Source: Thermomicrobiales bacterium
GTDB taxonomy: Bacteria > Chloroflexota > Chloroflexia > Thermomicrobiales > UBA6265
DNA: 15,505 nt
Reading direction: 5' to 3'
Assembly (NCBI GenBank): GCA_025928535.1
Contig: JAICJJ010000012.1
Location: 1 to 15,505, forward strand
Positions 13,924 through 15,505 of this stretch are shown here, one piece after another. The notes beneath the pieces were generated by a model, which saw only the letters and a program-made list of their open reading frames with translations, did not search any database and was not told the DNA's origin. Position 1 is the stretch's first letter, and each line of letters starts with the position of its first letter. The position numbers and the translations under genes are program-made.

Positions 13924-14244
13924 ATGTCATCCGGCCGTTTCTCCCTCGCCAATTTGCGCGTCACCGTCGTCGCGATCGAAGGCCGCTCCGTCTGCGGCCT
14001 CGCGGTCGGCGACTGGTTCGAGGTGACCGAGAGCAGCCGGGTCCGGATTCCGGCCGGCCGCCATTTTTGCCTCTATGCCCTGGCCGCCATTTTGCCGCTG
14101 CTGCCGGCGAAGATGCGCGCCCTCGAGGCGGACGACTGGCTGGCCCATGACAACCTCGTCGCCTGCCCCGACCCGGAGGAGCGGGTCATCATGCGCATCG
14201 AGCGCCTCGACACGGTGACGCTGGACCGCAACGAGTTGACGTAA
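13924..14244 (+). CDS. TIGR04076-family small protein of unknown function
   Basis: A 106-residue cytoplasmic protein matching the layout of the TIGR04076 family. It has an opening beta strand LRVTVVAIEG, then VCGLAVGDWFEV at 23-34, IPAGRHFCLYALAAILPLL at 42-60, and CPDPEERVIMRIERL at 81-95. Three cysteines (24, 49, 81) fall at positions the family tends to conserve and could bind a metal, though that is an inference. No enzymatic role is known to me. It diverges from the LLM oxidoreductase with only 22 bp between the two starts, so they may share control. Its stop is 15 bp from the stop of the converging HTH_42 gene, leaving no room for a terminator between them. Confidence 0.75.
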   Translation: MSSGRFSLANLRVTVVAIEGRSVCGLAVGDWFEVTESSRVRIPAGRHFCLYALAAILPLLPAKMRALEADDWLAHDNLVACPDPEERVIMRIERLDTVTLDRNELT

Positions 14245-14259
14245 CTCACCGCGCTGCCG

Positions 14260-15393
14260 TCAGACAATGTCGATGTCGCGGTCCGTAGCGTCGGCGGCGA
14301 GGAATGCCAGCAAGCGCTCGCCTTCCATCTCGATGGCCGTTCGATCGTGCGGCGCGAGCGGCGCGAACGGCTCGACGCGGAGGCGGGCGGCGCCCTTCCG
14401 TTGAGACAGCGACCAGACGCCCTGCACGACGCCATCGACCAGCAGGGTCGGGCGGCCGATGCCGACGCGGCGCCGATGCTCGTCGGAGAAGACGCGGTTG
14501 CGGTCGGCGTGGCCGAGCAAGGCGTTGTCGAAGTCGGGCAGAAAACGGGGCGGCGCCGGGAGATCGGGGTCGGGCAGCGGAGCGTCCGGCACGTCGAACA
14601 ATTCGCGGTCGCGTTCGTCGCGGAACACGAGCAACCCCGGCCGCATCCCTTCGACGGTCTCGCGCAACCCGCTCAGTCCGGACCAGGCCTGGATGTCGCC
14701 GACCGTCGCCGGGCCAAAGGCGGCAAGATAATGCTCGATCACCGCCCGCAGCGACGGCTCGGCAGCGAGCGGTTGTCCAAGCCAGGTTTCGGCCGTCGCC
14801 AGCGTTGTCCGACCGCTCGCGCCCCACACGCCGCGCGGCGGAATCTGGACGAGCGGGGCCAGGTTGCGGACGACGTAGGCGAGCGCGGTGGCGTCGCGGT
14901 CGGGCCATCGCTCCTGCAACTCCTTGCCGAGGTCGATCGGGGTGCGCGGCCGTTCGTCGAGCAACGCGCGGCCGGCGGCGACCACGTCGGCGGCGTCGAG
15001 TCCGGCGAGCGCCGCGGTGAGGGTCCGGGCGCCGGCCAGTTGTCGATCGAGGACCGGCTGGATCAACGGCCGCAATTCGAGGCAATCGCGCGCGGTGACC
15101 AGATGAATCGTCGAGCGCATCAACGCGAGGCGGACGACCTGCCGCTCGAGGAGGAGGCGGGAGAGCGCTTCCGGCTCGAAGGCGGCAAGCCGGCTCCAGA
15201 GCGCGAGATAGGGCGACGCCGGCGTCTGCGCCTGCAACCCGACCAACCGTTCGACCGCCGCCAGCGGCGACATCGGCTCTCGGCCGAGCAAGAATTGCCG
15301 CGCCAGCAAGGCGCGATTGAGCGCGCGCTGGCTCAGGCGCTCGCCGCCGGCGCCGTGTCCCGTCCGGCGGCGAGCGGTTGTCGGACTCGTCAT
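14260..15393 (-). CDS. Winged-helix DNA-binding (HTH_42) protein, AlkZ/YcaQ-like DNA glycosylase candidate
   Basis: A 377-residue protein of the HTH_42 family (PF06224 type). Its characterised members, AlkZ of Streptomyces and E. coli YcaQ, are DNA glycosylases that remove bulky alkyl adducts or unhook interstrand cross-links. Visible family features are RALNRALLARQFLLGR at 23-38, GLQAQTP at 52-58 with Gln54-Ala-Gln56 matching the catalytic Gln-x-Gln motif of AlkZ, and LALMRSTIHLVTARDCLELR, a conserved patch following it. The C-terminal half has LLVDGVVQGVWSL, also typical. ATG 15393 is chosen because a purine-rich AGGAAAGGAA lies immediately upstream; the frame stays open another 34 codons but those residues are not family-like. 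It converges with the TIGR04076-like gene. Many HTH_42 proteins are uncharacterised, so glycosylase activity is a prediction. The remaining 112 bp to the window edge show no gene. Confidence 0.85.
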   Translation of the reverse strand: MTSPTTARRRTGHGAGGERLSQRALNRALLARQFLLGREPMSPLAAVERLVGLQAQTPASPYLALWSRLAAFEPEALSRLLLERQVVRLALMRSTIHLVTARDCLELRPLIQPVLDRQLAGARTLTAALAGLDAADVVAAGRALLDERPRTPIDLGKELQERWPDRDATALAYVVRNLAPLVQIPPRGVWGASGRTTLATAETWLGQPLAAEPSLRAVIEHYLAAFGPATVGDIQAWSGLSGLRETVEGMRPGLLVFRDERDRELFDVPDAPLPDPDLPAPPRFLPDFDNALLGHADRNRVFSDEHRRRVGIGRPTLLVDGVVQGVWSLSQRKGAARLRVEPFAPLAPHDRTAIEMEGERLLAFLAADATDRDIDIV

Positions 15394-15505
15394 GACATTC
15401 CTTTCCTGCTCTGGCTGCCTCGATTCGGATCGCGCGACATCACTCGTCAACGTTTTGCAGCGGCCGCGTGATCGTCGCTGGCGCCGCGCCCACATCGTGC
15501 GAGGC

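Noticed and set aside
15422..15450. Possible minus-strand promoter for the HTH_42 gene (TTGACG as complement of 15445-15450)
   Set aside because: The -35-like hexamer is good, but the sequence 17 bp downstream (CGAATC) is a poor -10. Not enough to call.
14347..15471. Plus-strand open frame (374 codons) opposite the HTH_42 gene
   Set aside because: Shadow of the minus-strand gene, which carries recognisable family motifs.

Overview
The window is GC-rich (about two thirds G+C by eye) bacterial chromosome with densely packed genes, Shine-Dalgarno-led starts and several GTG starts. Three things point to a Gram-positive-like or deep-branching lineage such as Chloroflexota (Thermomicrobia-like) or Actinomycetota: a probable F420-dependent luciferase-like oxidoreductase, an asparagine synthetase of the type I associate with actinobacteria, and a twin-arginine signal on the solute-binding protein. 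The phylum is an inference.

Layout. (1) 1-1537, minus: asnB, a glutamine-hydrolysing asparagine synthetase cut by the left edge. (2) 1538-1870: divergent control region with a good sigma-70-like promoter (TTGACG, 17-bp spacer, TATACG) and tandem inverted repeats that look like IclR-type operators, plus a 14-bp palindrome on the asnB side. (3) 1871-11208, plus: a nine-domain catabolic and uptake cluster in eight genes. It holds an IclR regulator, a tautomerase-cyclase fusion, a gluconate-2-dehydrogenase subunit-3-like protein, a GMC flavoprotein with a four-cysteine cluster, and a complete branched-chain-amino-acid-type (Liv/HAAT) ABC transporter: Tat-exported binding protein, LivH, a LivM-LivG fusion and LivF. 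(4) 11387-12658, plus: a DHA3-like MFS exporter, probably a separate unit. (5) 12659-12884: gene-free convergent spacer carrying an 87-bp imperfect inverted repeat that resembles dispersed intergenic repeats. (6) 12885-13901, minus: F420-type LLM oxidoreductase, sharing a 22-bp divergent spacer with (7) 13924-14244, plus: a TIGR04076-like small protein. (8) 14260-15393, minus: an AlkZ/YcaQ-like winged-helix (HTH_42) protein with a Gln-Ala-Gln motif.

How the genes may work together: the 1.9-11.2 kb cluster reads as a regulon for importing and breaking down one small organic compound. A Liv-type transporter brings it in. A GMC flavoenzyme and its small subunit would oxidise an alcohol or hydroxy-acid group. 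The cyclase domain would hydrolyse or lactonise a ring or amide bond, and the tautomerase domain would interconvert enol and keto forms. The IclR protein would sense the substrate or an intermediate. The substrate cannot be read from the sequence. This cluster, and especially the tautomerase-cyclase fusion, is the best candidate for an undescribed pathway in the window. I saw no tRNA, rRNA, CRISPR array, transposase or phage gene.
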